A stretch of 60,875 nucleotides of DNA from CAZUHK01 sp964620345 (GTDB taxonomy: Bacteria > Planctomycetota > Phycisphaerae > Phycisphaerales > Zrk34), in contig CAZUHK010000002.1 of NCBI GenBank assembly GCA_964620345.1, forward strand, positions 1 through 60,875, given 5' to 3'. Both the position numbers and the translations under genes were made by a program. Below are positions 50,715-59,518 of this stretch, in pieces; position 1 is the first letter of the stretch; every line of letters starts with the position of its first letter. The notes beneath the pieces are model-generated. The model was not told the DNA's origin. It saw nothing but the letters and a program-made list of their open reading frames with translations, and did no database searches.

Positions 50715-51865
50715 CGGTTCTGCAACCGGTTCGACCGACCCCGCCGCCCGTGCCGCCGATGGCAATCGGCAGTCGGCTGAACGTCTGTGTCGACGCGCGG
50801 GGGCTGGAGGCCCCGGTTTGGCGCGGCTGGCAGGTCTACGCCTATCAGTCGATCAAAGCCCTGGCGGACCATGATTCGACCATGTCGCTGCACGTGCAGA
50901 TTCGGGGCCGCGAGGTGCCGCCGCGATTGGCCGAGCTGACCCGTCGGAACAACATCCGCGTTCACCCCGTCGGCGGGCAGAAGCGCGCCCACATCGCCTC
51001 GCCGTGGTGCGCACGGCGGATGCGGTGCAAGGTCTACTGGCGTTGCTTCAATGAGTTCCGACCGATCTATGTGCCGACCGGCTGCCGCAACGTGATCACC
51101 GTACACGATCTGCAACACGTTTTGCGAGACAACGAAGGGCGCCAGCGCCAGGCCCCGATCGTCCCGCGGAGCTGGTCATTCGCTCGCCGGTGGATTCATC
51201 ACATCGTGACGGTGTCCGAGGCGACACGGCGCGACATCGTCAAGCATCTGAATTGGGATGAATCCAGGACCACCATCGTCCCCAACGGCTTTGAGCAGCC
51301 GGCGCGACCGGCTGCGTTGCCCGAGGGCTTCAACGCCGAGCCGCCGTTCTTGCTCGCGGTGAATCTGGCCAACCCTTATAAGAACTGGCGGCAGCTCATC
51401 GAGGCCTATGAAAGTTTCATCCGCGGCGATGGCTCGCCGCCGCCGCTGCGACTGGTGATCGCCGGTGCGCTGCACAGTCAGCAACAACCCCTCGAAGCAT
51501 ACCTTCGCGAAAGGCCCGAACTGGCGCGGTCCGTCGAGCTGCCGGGCTATCTGCCCGAACAGGCGTTGCACGGTCTTTACTCAAATTGCGCGGCGTTCAT
51601 CTCGCTCTCGCGCTACGAGGGTTTCGGTCGGCCCCTGGTGGAGGCCGCGGCCTTTGGCGCGCCGGTCATCGCGTCTGACATCCCAGCCCACCGGGAGGTG
51701 GCCGGGCCCGGCACGCGGTTTGTCCCGCTGGACGACGTGGCCGCGACCGCGNNNNNNNNNNGGAGGCGTTGTGCCTGCTCGGCATCCTTACGCGCGGCGT
51801 ACCGCTGGCCGGCCGTCGCCGAGCTCCTCAGCCGCTGTCTGCGTGCGCAGGCCCGTCCGGCGTGA
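50711..51865 (+). CDS. GT4 glycosyltransferase containing a scaffold gap
   Basis: About 384 residues as written, from the overlapping GTG. LNVCVDARGLEAPVWRGWQV near 20, YVPTGCRNVITVHDLQHVLR near 117, IVTVSEATRRDIVKHL near 165, IVPNGFEQPARP near 187 and donor site ISLSRYEGFGRPLVEAAAFG near 296. A 10-N gap falls 37 codons before the stop. No overlap of the gap ends is visible, and the spacing from the donor motif to the terminal YRWPAVAELLSRC helix is about 20 residues short for the family. Some sequence is therefore probably missing. Confidence 0.83.
   Translation: MTVLQPVRPTPPPVPPMAIGSRLNVCVDARGLEAPVWRGWQVYAYQSIKALADHDSTMSLHVQIRGREVPPRLAELTRRNNIRVHPVGGQKRAHIASPWCARRMRCKVYWRCFNEFRPIYVPTGCRNVITVHDLQHVLRDNEGRQRQAPIVPRSWSFARRWIHHIVTVSEATRRDIVKHLNWDESRTTIVPNGFEQPARPAALPEGFNAEPPFLLAVNLANPYKNWRQLIEAYESFIRGDGSPPPLRLVIAGALHSQQQPLEAYLRERPELARSVELPGYLPEQALHGLYSNCAAFISLSRYEGFGRPLVEAAAFGAPVIASDIPAHREVAGPGTRFVPLDDVAATAXXXXRRCACSASLRAAYRWPAVAELLSRCLRAQARPA
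51752..51761. other. Scaffold gap (10 N), probably real missing sequence
   Basis: Placeholder within the C-terminal part of a GT4 gene; flanks GACCGCG and GGAGGCG do not overlap convincingly. Confidence 0.7.
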
Positions 51866-51893
51866 CACGCCGCGTCGGCTCACGAAGAAATCC

Positions 51894-52637
51894 ATGCAAC
51901 ACCGATTCGGTTCAAGAATCAAGAACGTCGGCAAACGGCTTTCGCTCGATCTGGTCCGCAAGCCGCGCGTCCTGCTGGATCGGCCTGACGCTGAACTGCG
52001 GGCCAGTATGGAACTGGTCGCCGCGCACCTTTCGCGCTACAAGGCGGACATCACGTTCGTGGAGATCGGCGCCAACGATGGCGTGCTCGCCGAGGGCTTG
52101 GTGCCGATCGCAATCCTGTACGGCTGGGCGGGCGTGCTGGTCGAGCCGCAGGCGGCGATGTTCGCCAAACTTCGGCAAAACGTGGCCGACCATCCCCGAA
52201 TCCGCTGCGTCAACGCCGCGGTCGACGCGGTGCCCGGCCAACGCACGCTGTACCGGGTGGCCGACGACGCGGATGTCCCCGACTGGGCGGCCGGCAGCGC
52301 TTCGTTCGAGCGCGAGCACCTGCTGCGGCATCGTGGGCTGATCCCAAACATCGACCGCGTGCTCGTGGAGGAGCGCGTGCGGTGCCTGACGTTCGACGGC
52401 GTGCTCGAAGAGGCGCAGCTCGACCGGTTCGACATTCTGCAGATCGACTGCGAGGGCTTTGACTACGAAATCCTCAAGCTGGCTGACCTTCCGCGGCGCA
52501 AGCCCGCGATCGTGAACTTTGAGCACGTGCATCTGAGCGACGCGGATTGGAACGCGGCGGTGTCGATGCTCCTCGATCTGCGGTACCGCGTTGCGAAGAT
52601 CGACAACGACACGCTGGCCTATCGGTTCAACCCATGA
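51894..52637 (+). CDS. FkbM-family methyltransferase
   Basis: 247 residues. ITFVEIGANDGVLAEGLVPI near 53, VEPQAAMFAKLRQNV near 79 and FDILQIDCEGFDYEILKLAD near 179 give the FkbM signature in the expected order. Predicted SAM-dependent O-methyltransferase acting on a sugar or glycosylated intermediate. Unlike the FkbM gene at 41708 its composition matches the rest of the locus. A 28-base spacer separates it from the preceding gene; its stop overlaps the next ATG. Confidence 0.87.
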   Translation: MQHRFGSRIKNVGKRLSLDLVRKPRVLLDRPDAELRASMELVAAHLSRYKADITFVEIGANDGVLAEGLVPIAILYGWAGVLVEPQAAMFAKLRQNVADHPRIRCVNAAVDAVPGQRTLYRVADDADVPDWAAGSASFEREHLLRHRGLIPNIDRVLVEERVRCLTFDGVLEEAQLDRFDILQIDCEGFDYEILKLADLPRRKPAIVNFEHVHLSDADWNAAVSMLLDLRYRVAKIDNDTLAYRFNP

Positions 52638-53842
52638 CCCCTGGCGCTGAACAAGCCACGAACGACATCATCTTCGTCTCGCTCGAGCCGTGGGACGAGG
52701 TCTGGCGGCGGAACCAGTTTTTCTGCGCGGCGTTGGCGCGGCGCAAGCCGTTCCGGCGGATTCTTTTTGTCGGGCCCGCGGTGGACATGTCCGCGGCGGT
52801 TCGGCGGGGGCGGCCCGACGAGATGTGCGGCCGTGAGACCTGCCGCCTGTCGGACCTGCCGAACGTGACGGTCACCCGGCCGGCGAAGTGGTTGCCCAAC
52901 CGCACACCCCCCGCGCGGTGGACCAACCAGGCGGTGGTGCGGCGGCACGTCCGACGCGAGGGCCGGCGGCTTGGCTTCTACGACGATGCACGCCGGCCGC
53001 TGCTGTGGCTCAACCCGTATTACGCGGCGCACATGATCGGGCGGATGGGCGAGGTCGGCGTGGTCTACGACATCACCGACGACTGGACGCACTTCAAGCA
53101 GGACGGCCGATTGCGACGCCAGATCGTTCAGCAGGATCAGCAGATCAGCGATCGGGCCGACGCCATCATCGTCTGTTCCGAGGCACTCGAGGCATCGAAG
53201 CGACCGTACGCGCACAAGGTCCACCTGATTAAGAACGGCGTGGACTGCCGACACTACGCGGCGGTGTTGACCGACGCGGCGTTGCCCGACGCGGCCTCGA
53301 CGTGGGAGCGGCCGGTGTTCGGCTACACCGGCACGGTTCACCGCGACCGGCTGGATGTCGCGCTCGTCGAGCAGGTGGCGCAGCGGATGAACCAGGGCAC
53401 CGTCGCGCTGATCGGTCCAAGCCACCTCAACGAACGCGAGCGGCGGCGGCTGACGAAGACCGGCCGCGTCGTGATGACCGGCGCCGTGCCGTATGCCAAG
53501 GTGCCCGATTACATGCGAGCGTTCGATGTGTGCATCGTGCCGCATCGTGTGACGCCGTTCACCGAGAGTCTGAATCCGATCAAGTTGTGGGAATACCTCG
53601 CCTCGGGCAAGCCGATCGTTTCGACACCCGTCGCGGGCTTTCGGGACTTTCCGCAGTTCGTGCGGTTGGCCCCGGACAGCGCCGGTTTCCTCGCCGCGGC
53701 GCACGACGCGGCCTTGGAGAACGGCGTGCACGCGGCGGCCCGCCAGCATCTGGCTGCCGGGCACAGTTGGGCCAGCCGTGTGGAGCAGGTCGAAGCGGTG
53801 CTGCAAGGCGTGGTCGCCGCCGCGGAGGCGCCCAAGCCGTGA
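52634..53842 (+). CDS. GT4-like glycosyltransferase (TuaH-like subgroup)
   Basis: 402 residues. IIFVSLEPWDEVWRRNQFFC near 12, GVVYDITDDWTHF near 143, IIVCSEALEASKR near 180, VFGYTGTVHRDRLDVALVEQ near 228 and CIVPHRVTPFTESLNPIKLW near 300 followed by EYLASGKPIVSTPVAGF. The NPIKLWEYLASGKPIV motif replaces EX7E, as in the gene at 32901. Family assignment good, specificity unknown. Confidence 0.83.
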   Translation: MTPGAEQATNDIIFVSLEPWDEVWRRNQFFCAALARRKPFRRILFVGPAVDMSAAVRRGRPDEMCGRETCRLSDLPNVTVTRPAKWLPNRTPPARWTNQAVVRRHVRREGRRLGFYDDARRPLLWLNPYYAAHMIGRMGEVGVVYDITDDWTHFKQDGRLRRQIVQQDQQISDRADAIIVCSEALEASKRPYAHKVHLIKNGVDCRHYAAVLTDAALPDAASTWERPVFGYTGTVHRDRLDVALVEQVAQRMNQGTVALIGPSHLNERERRRLTKTGRVVMTGAVPYAKVPDYMRAFDVCIVPHRVTPFTESLNPIKLWEYLASGKPIVSTPVAGFRDFPQFVRLAPDSAGFLAAAHDAALENGVHAAARQHLAAGHSWASRVEQVEAVLQGVVAAAEAPKP

Positions 53843-54837
53843 GCGGTTGCCCGGTTGACGTGAGCGTGATCCTCGTCAGCTACAACACCTGCGAGATGAC
53901 GCTGGATTGCCTGGATGCCCTGCACGCCGGGTTGGCCGGTCTGCGGGCGGAGGTCTGGCTGGTCGACAACGCCTCGACCGATGACACCGCGGCTGCCGTG
54001 GCCGAGCGGTTTGCGAGCGTGCGGTTGATCGCCAACGAGCGCAACGCGGGCTTCGGCGCGGCCAACAACCAGGCGATGAGCCGAGCGGCGGGGCGATACT
54101 TCCTGCTGCTGAACACCGATGCATTCGTCGAGCGGGGCACGGTGGATCGCCTCATGGAGTACATGGACCGCAACCCGGAGATTGCCGCCGCCGGGCCGCA
54201 CCTGGTCAATGGCGATGGATCGCACCAGGCATCCGCTCACCGGTTTGATACGCCCGGCCGCGCCTTCGCCCAATGCAGCGGCCTTGCCCGGCTGCGCGGC
54301 GGCGGCGGCGTGGCCCTGCCCCATGAGTCGGGCAGACAGCCGGCCGATGTCTACCTCAAGGGGGCCTGCCTGATGGTTCGCCGGACGGTCTACGAGCGGA
54401 TCGGCGGGTTCGACGAACGCTTCTTCTTCTACGGCGACGAGGCCGACTGGGAGAAGCGCATGATCGATCAGGGCTGGCGGCTGGGCCTGGTTGCCCGGAC
54501 GAAGGTCCGGCACCTGGTCGGCACAAGCGGCAGGTCGCAGCGCCTGCGCTTCACCCTGCACTACTACGCCGCGCGCGATCAGTACATACTCAAGCATCAC
54601 GGGCTGGCGGGTCTGATGGTCTACCGGGCGGGCGTGCTGCTGTGGTGCTTGCGCAAGCTGGCGGAGCAGGCGTGGTGGCGGGTCCGCCCGGGCAGGCAGA
54701 CCAACCCCTTCGCCATCGCGGTCCATCGGTTCCTGCTTCGCGGCCTCCTGCAGCGTCCGTCAGACCTGGTTCACCGCATCGATCAGGCGCAGGAAGTCCC
54801 GGCCCGGGATCCGATCGTCGCCTCGCCGGCAGCTTAG
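53839..54837 (+). CDS. GT2 glycosyltransferase (rhamnosyltransferase-like)
   Basis: 332 residues from the overlapping GTG. VSVILVSYNTCEMTLDCLDA, VWLVDNASTDDTAAAVAERF, GFGAANNQAMSRAAGRYFLL, LNTDAF near 93 (DxD), LVNGDGSHQASAHRFDTPGR near 128 and FFFYGDEADWEKRMIDQGWR near 195. Its layout closely matches the broken paralogue that follows and shows what the interrupted gene should look like at the amber site: DGSHQASAHRFDTP here, DGTL-stop-RSCFRYPTP there. Ends with TAG. Confidence 0.9.
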   Translation: MSGCPVDVSVILVSYNTCEMTLDCLDALHAGLAGLRAEVWLVDNASTDDTAAAVAERFASVRLIANERNAGFGAANNQAMSRAAGRYFLLLNTDAFVERGTVDRLMEYMDRNPEIAAAGPHLVNGDGSHQASAHRFDTPGRAFAQCSGLARLRGGGGVALPHESGRQPADVYLKGACLMVRRTVYERIGGFDERFFFYGDEADWEKRMIDQGWRLGLVARTKVRHLVGTSGRSQRLRFTLHYYAARDQYILKHHGLAGLMVYRAGVLLWCLRKLAEQAWWRVRPGRQTNPFAIAVHRFLLRGLLQRPSDLVHRIDQAQEVPARDPIVASPAA

Positions 54838-54839
54838 AT

Positions 54840-55841
54840 ATGAATCATCCGCCACGTACAACCCGCGACGCGCCCGGCCACGCCTCGACCGTCGAGCCGT
54901 GCGCGGTCGCGGTCATCATCGTCAGTTACAACACCCGGCCGATCACGCTGGAATGTCTGAGCCATCTGGAGCCGGCGCTCGCCGAGCTTCAGGCCCAGAC
55001 GATCGTGGTGGACAACGACTCGCACGATGGCAGCGCCGAGGCGATTGCCCAGCGGTTCCCGCGGGTGCAGTTGATCGCCAGTGACCGGAACCTGGGGTTT
55101 GGTGCTGCGAACAATCTGGCGATGGAGCGGGCGGCGGGCCGATATCTGCTGTTGCTCAACAGCGACGCTTTCGTGGCGCCCGGCGCGATTGACGTTTTGA
55201 TTCAGTATCTCGACGAGCACCCGCGGGTCGGCGTGGTCGGGCCGAGGTTGCTGAATCGAGATGGTACGCTGTAGCGATCGTGTTTCCGCTACCCCACGCC
55301 CGGCCGGGCCTGGCTGGAGAACCTGGGCGTGTCGCGGGTAGCGCCGCCGCGGTCGCGCCTGGGCGATTATCGCCGCTGGCCGCACGATCAGGCCGGCGAG
55401 GTCGACTGGGCGATCGGCGCCTGCCTGCTGGTGCGGCGGCAGGTCGTCGAGCAGGTCGGCGGTTTCGATCCGAGCTTCTTCATGTACGCCGAGGAAACCG
55501 ATTGGCAGAAGCGGATTCGCGACGCCGGCTGGGCGATCCACTTCACGCCGCAGGCGCAAGTGACGCACCTGGGCGGCGCCAGCGGGGCGTCGGACCGTGC
55601 CCGGGTCAACCGCTTGTTTTTCGAGGGCATCGACCGGTATCAATTGAAGCACTACGGCCCGGCCGGACTGATCGCGTTTCGGCTTGCCATGGCGGTCGGC
55701 GGCCTGGGCCGATTGCCCGTATGGACGCTGGCGTACCTCGTGCGGCCCGGCGCGCGCGCGAAGGCCGCCCAACGGATTCGACTGTACGGCTGGCTGATCT
55801 ACCGGCAGTTGTTCTGCTGGCCGCGCCGGCAACGGGTGTGA
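54840..55841 (+). pseudogene. GT2 glycosyltransferase interrupted by an in-frame TAG
   Basis: A 334-codon frame broken only at codon 145 (TAG, 55272-55274). Before it: VAVIIVSYNTRPITLECLSH, GFGAANNLAMERAAGRYLLL, LNSDAF and RLLNRDGTL. After it, same frame: RSCFRYPTPGRAWLENLGV, WAIGACLLVRRQVVEQVGGF and FFMYAEETDWQKRIRDAGW. Relatives read DGSLQRSCRRFPT, so a Gln codon (CAG) is expected exactly where TAG stands. It is a one-base nonsense change, an error, or a readthrough site. Both halves keep intact motifs and no second lesion is visible. The intact paralogue at 53839 might cover its role. Confidence 0.85.
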
Positions 55842-55848
55842 ATCAATC

Positions 55849-57171
55849 ATGACTGCATCGCTGAGCATCCCCCGACCCGTTCCCTTCGCCTGGCGCCAGT
55901 GGCTGGCGATTCTGATCGTTGCCGCCATGGCGCTCTACTTCCTCGGCCAGGTGGCGATGCCGCTGGCCGGCGCGCTGTTCATCCTGCTTTTCATCGCGAT
56001 CGCCTACGTGCAACCCGAGGCGGCGCTGATGGTGGTCCTGGCCAGTGCGCCCTTCCCCTACGACATCTCCCCGGGCTTCCTGCCGGTCAACTTCTCGATC
56101 TCCGAGCTGAGCTTGATCCTTTGTGCCGCCGTCCTGGCGATCAAGCAGATGCAGGGGGACCGGCCGCTTCGATTCGGGCCGATGTTGCGGCCGGTCGCCG
56201 TGTACCTGTTGATCTGTGTCCTCTCGGGCATCATCAGCTATCACGAACGCGCGACGGTCAAGTCGATCGTGCAGATGATTGTCTACTTCGTCGCCGCGGT
56301 CGGTGTGTTCGCTTCGATGGTGGACTCGAAGCATCGGCTGATGCCGGCCCTGTACGCGCTGCTGGGCGTGGGGTGCTTCCAGGCGGTGCTGACGATCATG
56401 GGCATGACCTACTCGATCGGCATCCACAAGAACGCCGCGGGCGCTTCGCTGGCGGGCATCTTCGTGGTCGCCTTCGAGCTGTGGTTTCAGGCGCGCAACC
56501 CCCGCCACCGCCTGCTGCTCACACCGGTGCTGCTGTTGATCGGGGCGGGCCTGCTGATGAGTCTGTCGCGCGGCGCGTGGGTGGGCGCGTTCCTGGGCTG
56601 CGCGGGGATCATGATGCTGCGGCGACAGGTCGCGACCCTCGGCAAGCTGCTCATCATGGGCATCCCGGTGATCCTGGTCTGCTGGAGCTTTTTGCCGCCG
56701 TCGGCGCAGGATTACGCCTTCACCTTCAAGGCCGCGGGACACAACAGCATCACCCACCGCTACGAGAACGCCGCGGAGTTCTGGGCGCACTTCACGGCCA
56801 ACCCGCTGATCGGTTCGGGCACGGGCATCCGCAAGCTGGTGGATGCGACGAACGTGATCCTCTCCACGCTCGCCGAGACCGGCGTGCTGGGCCTGGCGGC
56901 GTTTGTCTGGATCTTCGTCGCCTTTGGCCGCATGGTCTGGTGGGCTCACAAACGGGTGCCGCGCAACGATCCATTATTCTCGCTGCTGGCGATCGGCACC
57001 GGGCTGATGCTATGCCGACTGGGCCACGGCATGTTCGACCACTACTGGAGCCGCGGGGCGCTGACCGTGGCCTGGTGCGCCGCGGGCATGGCGACCCTGG
57101 CCTACCTCACCATCCGCACACGCGAGAAGCGGCGGCTGGCGGCCGAGCGCCTCGCCAGGGCGCAGGCGTGA
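55849..57171 (+). CDS. O-antigen ligase / Wzy-type polymerase (WaaL superfamily)
   Basis: 440 residues, about eleven or twelve membrane helices. The Wzy_C-type region lies at about 195-360, including the conserved LLMSLSRGAWVGAFLGCAG near 238 and the large periplasmic loop between about 285 and 330 with THRYENAAEFW and LIGSGTGIRKLVD. Members either polymerise lipid-linked repeat units (Wzy) or ligate finished chains to a carrier (WaaL); sequence alone does not separate them. In a locus with Wzm/Wzt a ligase role is plausible, while the Wzc homologue favours polymerase. Seven bases after the broken GT2; GTGA overlap downstream. Confidence 0.85.
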   Translation: MTASLSIPRPVPFAWRQWLAILIVAAMALYFLGQVAMPLAGALFILLFIAIAYVQPEAALMVVLASAPFPYDISPGFLPVNFSISELSLILCAAVLAIKQMQGDRPLRFGPMLRPVAVYLLICVLSGIISYHERATVKSIVQMIVYFVAAVGVFASMVDSKHRLMPALYALLGVGCFQAVLTIMGMTYSIGIHKNAAGASLAGIFVVAFELWFQARNPRHRLLLTPVLLLIGAGLLMSLSRGAWVGAFLGCAGIMMLRRQVATLGKLLIMGIPVILVCWSFLPPSAQDYAFTFKAAGHNSITHRYENAAEFWAHFTANPLIGSGTGIRKLVDATNVILSTLAETGVLGLAAFVWIFVAFGRMVWWAHKRVPRNDPLFSLLAIGTGLMLCRLGHGMFDHYWSRGALTVAWCAAGMATLAYLTIRTREKRRLAAERLARAQA

Positions 57172-58316
57172 ACATCGCCGTCAGCTTTCCCGGCTGTTAC
57201 CGCCGCGGCGGTGTCGAGCGCGTCGTGCTCGAAGCGGTCAATCACCTGGCCACGCGCGAGCACGCCGTCCACCTGTTCGCACACGAATACGACCGCGAGG
57301 CGATCGATGCGCGCGTGAAGATCCATCAGGTCGATTACCCGCGGCGCCGGCCGCTGGCGCGCGTCCGGCACTTCCCCCGTGCCTGCGGTCGCGCGATGCA
57401 CGCGACCGGGATCGCGTTCGACGCCCACGGCGCGTTCGGCGTCATGTCGCCGCCCGGCGGAACGATCTGGGTCGGCAGCGTCCACGCCGCCTGGCTGCGC
57501 ATCAGCCGAAGCCAGCGCGACTGGCGCGGTCGGCTGCGCCAGCTCGCCAACCCCTATCACCGCTACATCCTCGCGCTCGAGCGGCAGGTCTTCGGCGGCC
57601 GGCAGTACCGCAAGCTCATCGCGTTGACCGACCAGGTGAAGATGGACCTGATCGAGCATTACCACGTTCCCCCCGACGACATCGCCGTCCTGTCCAACGG
57701 CTATTGCCCCGCGGAGTTCAATCTCGAACGCAGGCAGAGCCAAAGACACACCGTTCGGGCCCAACTGGGGTTGACCGAAGATCAGAAAACGATCGTCTTC
57801 GTCGCCAACGAAACCGAGCGCAAGGGCTTTGGCCCGCTGATCGAGGCCATGGCGCGGCTGGACGATCCGGGCGTGGCGCTGCTGGCGGTGGGGCGGCTGG
57901 ACGCCTCGCGTTATCGCCAGCGCATCGCCGAGCTCAACCTGACCGGCCGGGTTCACTTCACCGGGCCGACCGACGACGTGGGGCGCTACTACGCCGCGGG
58001 CGATGTCTTCGCCTTGCCCACGCAATACGAGGCATGGGGCCTGGTGATCGTCGAAGCCATGGCCTGCGGCCTGCCCGTGCTCACCAGCCGCCTGGCCGGC
58101 GCCGCGATCGCGGTGGACGAAGGCGCGACCGGCGAACTGCTCGACAATCCCAGGGACGAACGCGAGATCGCCGAGAAACTCGCACGACTTCTCGATGGGC
58201 ACCACTGCCCCGTTTCCCAGATCGCTCAGTCCGTTGAGTCGCTGCGATGGCCCAGCATCCTGGACAAGTACATCACGCTGGTTCAACCGACCCCGCTGGC
58301 GGCGACAAGCCCATGA
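57168..58316 (+). CDS. GT4 glycosyltransferase
   Basis: 382 residues from the overlapping GTG. IAVSFPGCYRRGGVERVVLE at the N-terminus, IALTDQVKMDLIEHYHVP near 150, VLSNGYCPAEFN near 173, IVFVANETERKGFGPLIEAM near 206 and donor site LPTQYEAWGLVIVEAMACGL near 282. Starts on the ligase stop and ends on the next ATG. Confidence 0.88.
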   Translation: MNIAVSFPGCYRRGGVERVVLEAVNHLATREHAVHLFAHEYDREAIDARVKIHQVDYPRRRPLARVRHFPRACGRAMHATGIAFDAHGAFGVMSPPGGTIWVGSVHAAWLRISRSQRDWRGRLRQLANPYHRYILALERQVFGGRQYRKLIALTDQVKMDLIEHYHVPPDDIAVLSNGYCPAEFNLERRQSQRHTVRAQLGLTEDQKTIVFVANETERKGFGPLIEAMARLDDPGVALLAVGRLDASRYRQRIAELNLTGRVHFTGPTDDVGRYYAAGDVFALPTQYEAWGLVIVEAMACGLPVLTSRLAGAAIAVDEGATGELLDNPRDEREIAEKLARLLDGHHCPVSQIAQSVESLRWPSILDKYITLVQPTPLAATSP

Positions 58317-59512
58317 CGCCGCTTCGCTCAGGCCGAGCCGTCACATTGCTGCTGACCGATTCCGATGTGTTCGCCGGCACCGAGCGGCATGTGCTGGACC
58401 TGGCCCAGGGGTTGATGCACCAGGGGTTTGCCGCGGCGGTGGGCTGTCCGGCGTCGACGCCGCTGGCGCAGCGGGCGGGCGCGGCGGGCATCGAGCATCG
58501 GGCGGTGCGCAAGCGCGGGGCGATCGACCTGGCGGTCGTGCGTCAACTCGCGGGGTGGCTGAAGGAAGGTTCGATCGACCTGATCCACGCCCATAACGGG
58601 CGGATGGCGCTGCACGCGGCGTTGGCCAGGCGTCGGGCGCGGCGCGGGAAAGTGGCATTGACCCAGCACTTCATCAGCCCAAGCCGGGTGCATCGTCGGG
58701 GGGTGAAGCAACGGGTCTCGCGGCGGGTTCACGCATGGTTGACCGGGCAGATCGACCACACGATCGCGATCTCCACGGCGGTGCGCGACGCGGCGGTGGC
58801 TCGGGGCGATGCCCCGTTGGATCGGATCACCGTGGTTCACAACGGCATGGCCGACCCGGCGGCCGAACCGCGACGGCCGGCCGCCGACGTGCGGGCGGAG
58901 CTCGGCGTGCCGGCCGAGGCGCCGCTGGTCGTCTGCGCCGCCCGTCTGCAGCCGGAAAAGGACGTGGCGACGCTTATCGAAGCGATGGGGCGCGCGTTGA
59001 AACAACGGCCCGACTGCCGCTGCGTCGTCGCCGGGCGGGGCGCCGAGCGCGAGGCGTTGGCCGGCCGGATCGAATCGCTGGGCCTCGGTCGGCACGTTCA
59101 GTTGCTCGGGTTCCGGGAAGATGTGCGCAGCATCATCGCCGCGGGGGATCTGTTCGTCCTGCCGGCCCGGGCCGAGCCGTTCGGCCTGGTGCTGCTGGAG
59201 GCGATGGCCCTGTCTCGCGCGGTGCTGGCCACAAAGGCCGGCGGACCGCTGGACATCGTGCAGCCGGGCCGGACCGGCGAGCTGATCGAGCCGATGAACG
59301 CACAAGCCATGGCCAAGGCGATCGTCGAACTGCTTGCGGACAAGGCCAAGCGGCGGGCGATGGGGCAAGCAGGGCGGCAGCGGTTCGAAAGTCACTTCAC
59401 CGTGGATCGCATGGCGGCCGCGACGGCGGACGCCTACCGGCAGGTGCTCGGTGCCGACGTTTCGGTCGCAGCACCGGCCGGTGTGTCCACGGCCGCGGCC
59501 CTGGAGCGTTGA
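58313..59512 (+). CDS. GT4 glycosyltransferase
   Basis: 399 residues. VTLLLTDSDVFAGTERHVLD near 10, LIHAHNGRMALHAALAR near 89, IAISTAVRDAAVARG near 150, VVHNGMADPAAEPRR near 176, ARLQPEKDVATLIEAM near 209 and donor site LPARAEPFGLVLLEAMALSR near 280. Predicted soluble or membrane-associated cytoplasmic enzyme. Six bases separate it from the next gene. Confidence 0.88.
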   Translation: MTPLRSGRAVTLLLTDSDVFAGTERHVLDLAQGLMHQGFAAAVGCPASTPLAQRAGAAGIEHRAVRKRGAIDLAVVRQLAGWLKEGSIDLIHAHNGRMALHAALARRRARRGKVALTQHFISPSRVHRRGVKQRVSRRVHAWLTGQIDHTIAISTAVRDAAVARGDAPLDRITVVHNGMADPAAEPRRPAADVRAELGVPAEAPLVVCAARLQPEKDVATLIEAMGRALKQRPDCRCVVAGRGAEREALAGRIESLGLGRHVQLLGFREDVRSIIAAGDLFVLPARAEPFGLVLLEAMALSRAVLATKAGGPLDIVQPGRTGELIEPMNAQAMAKAIVELLADKAKRRAMGQAGRQRFESHFTVDRMAAATADAYRQVLGADVSVAAPAGVSTAAALER

Positions 59513-59518
59513 TCGACC

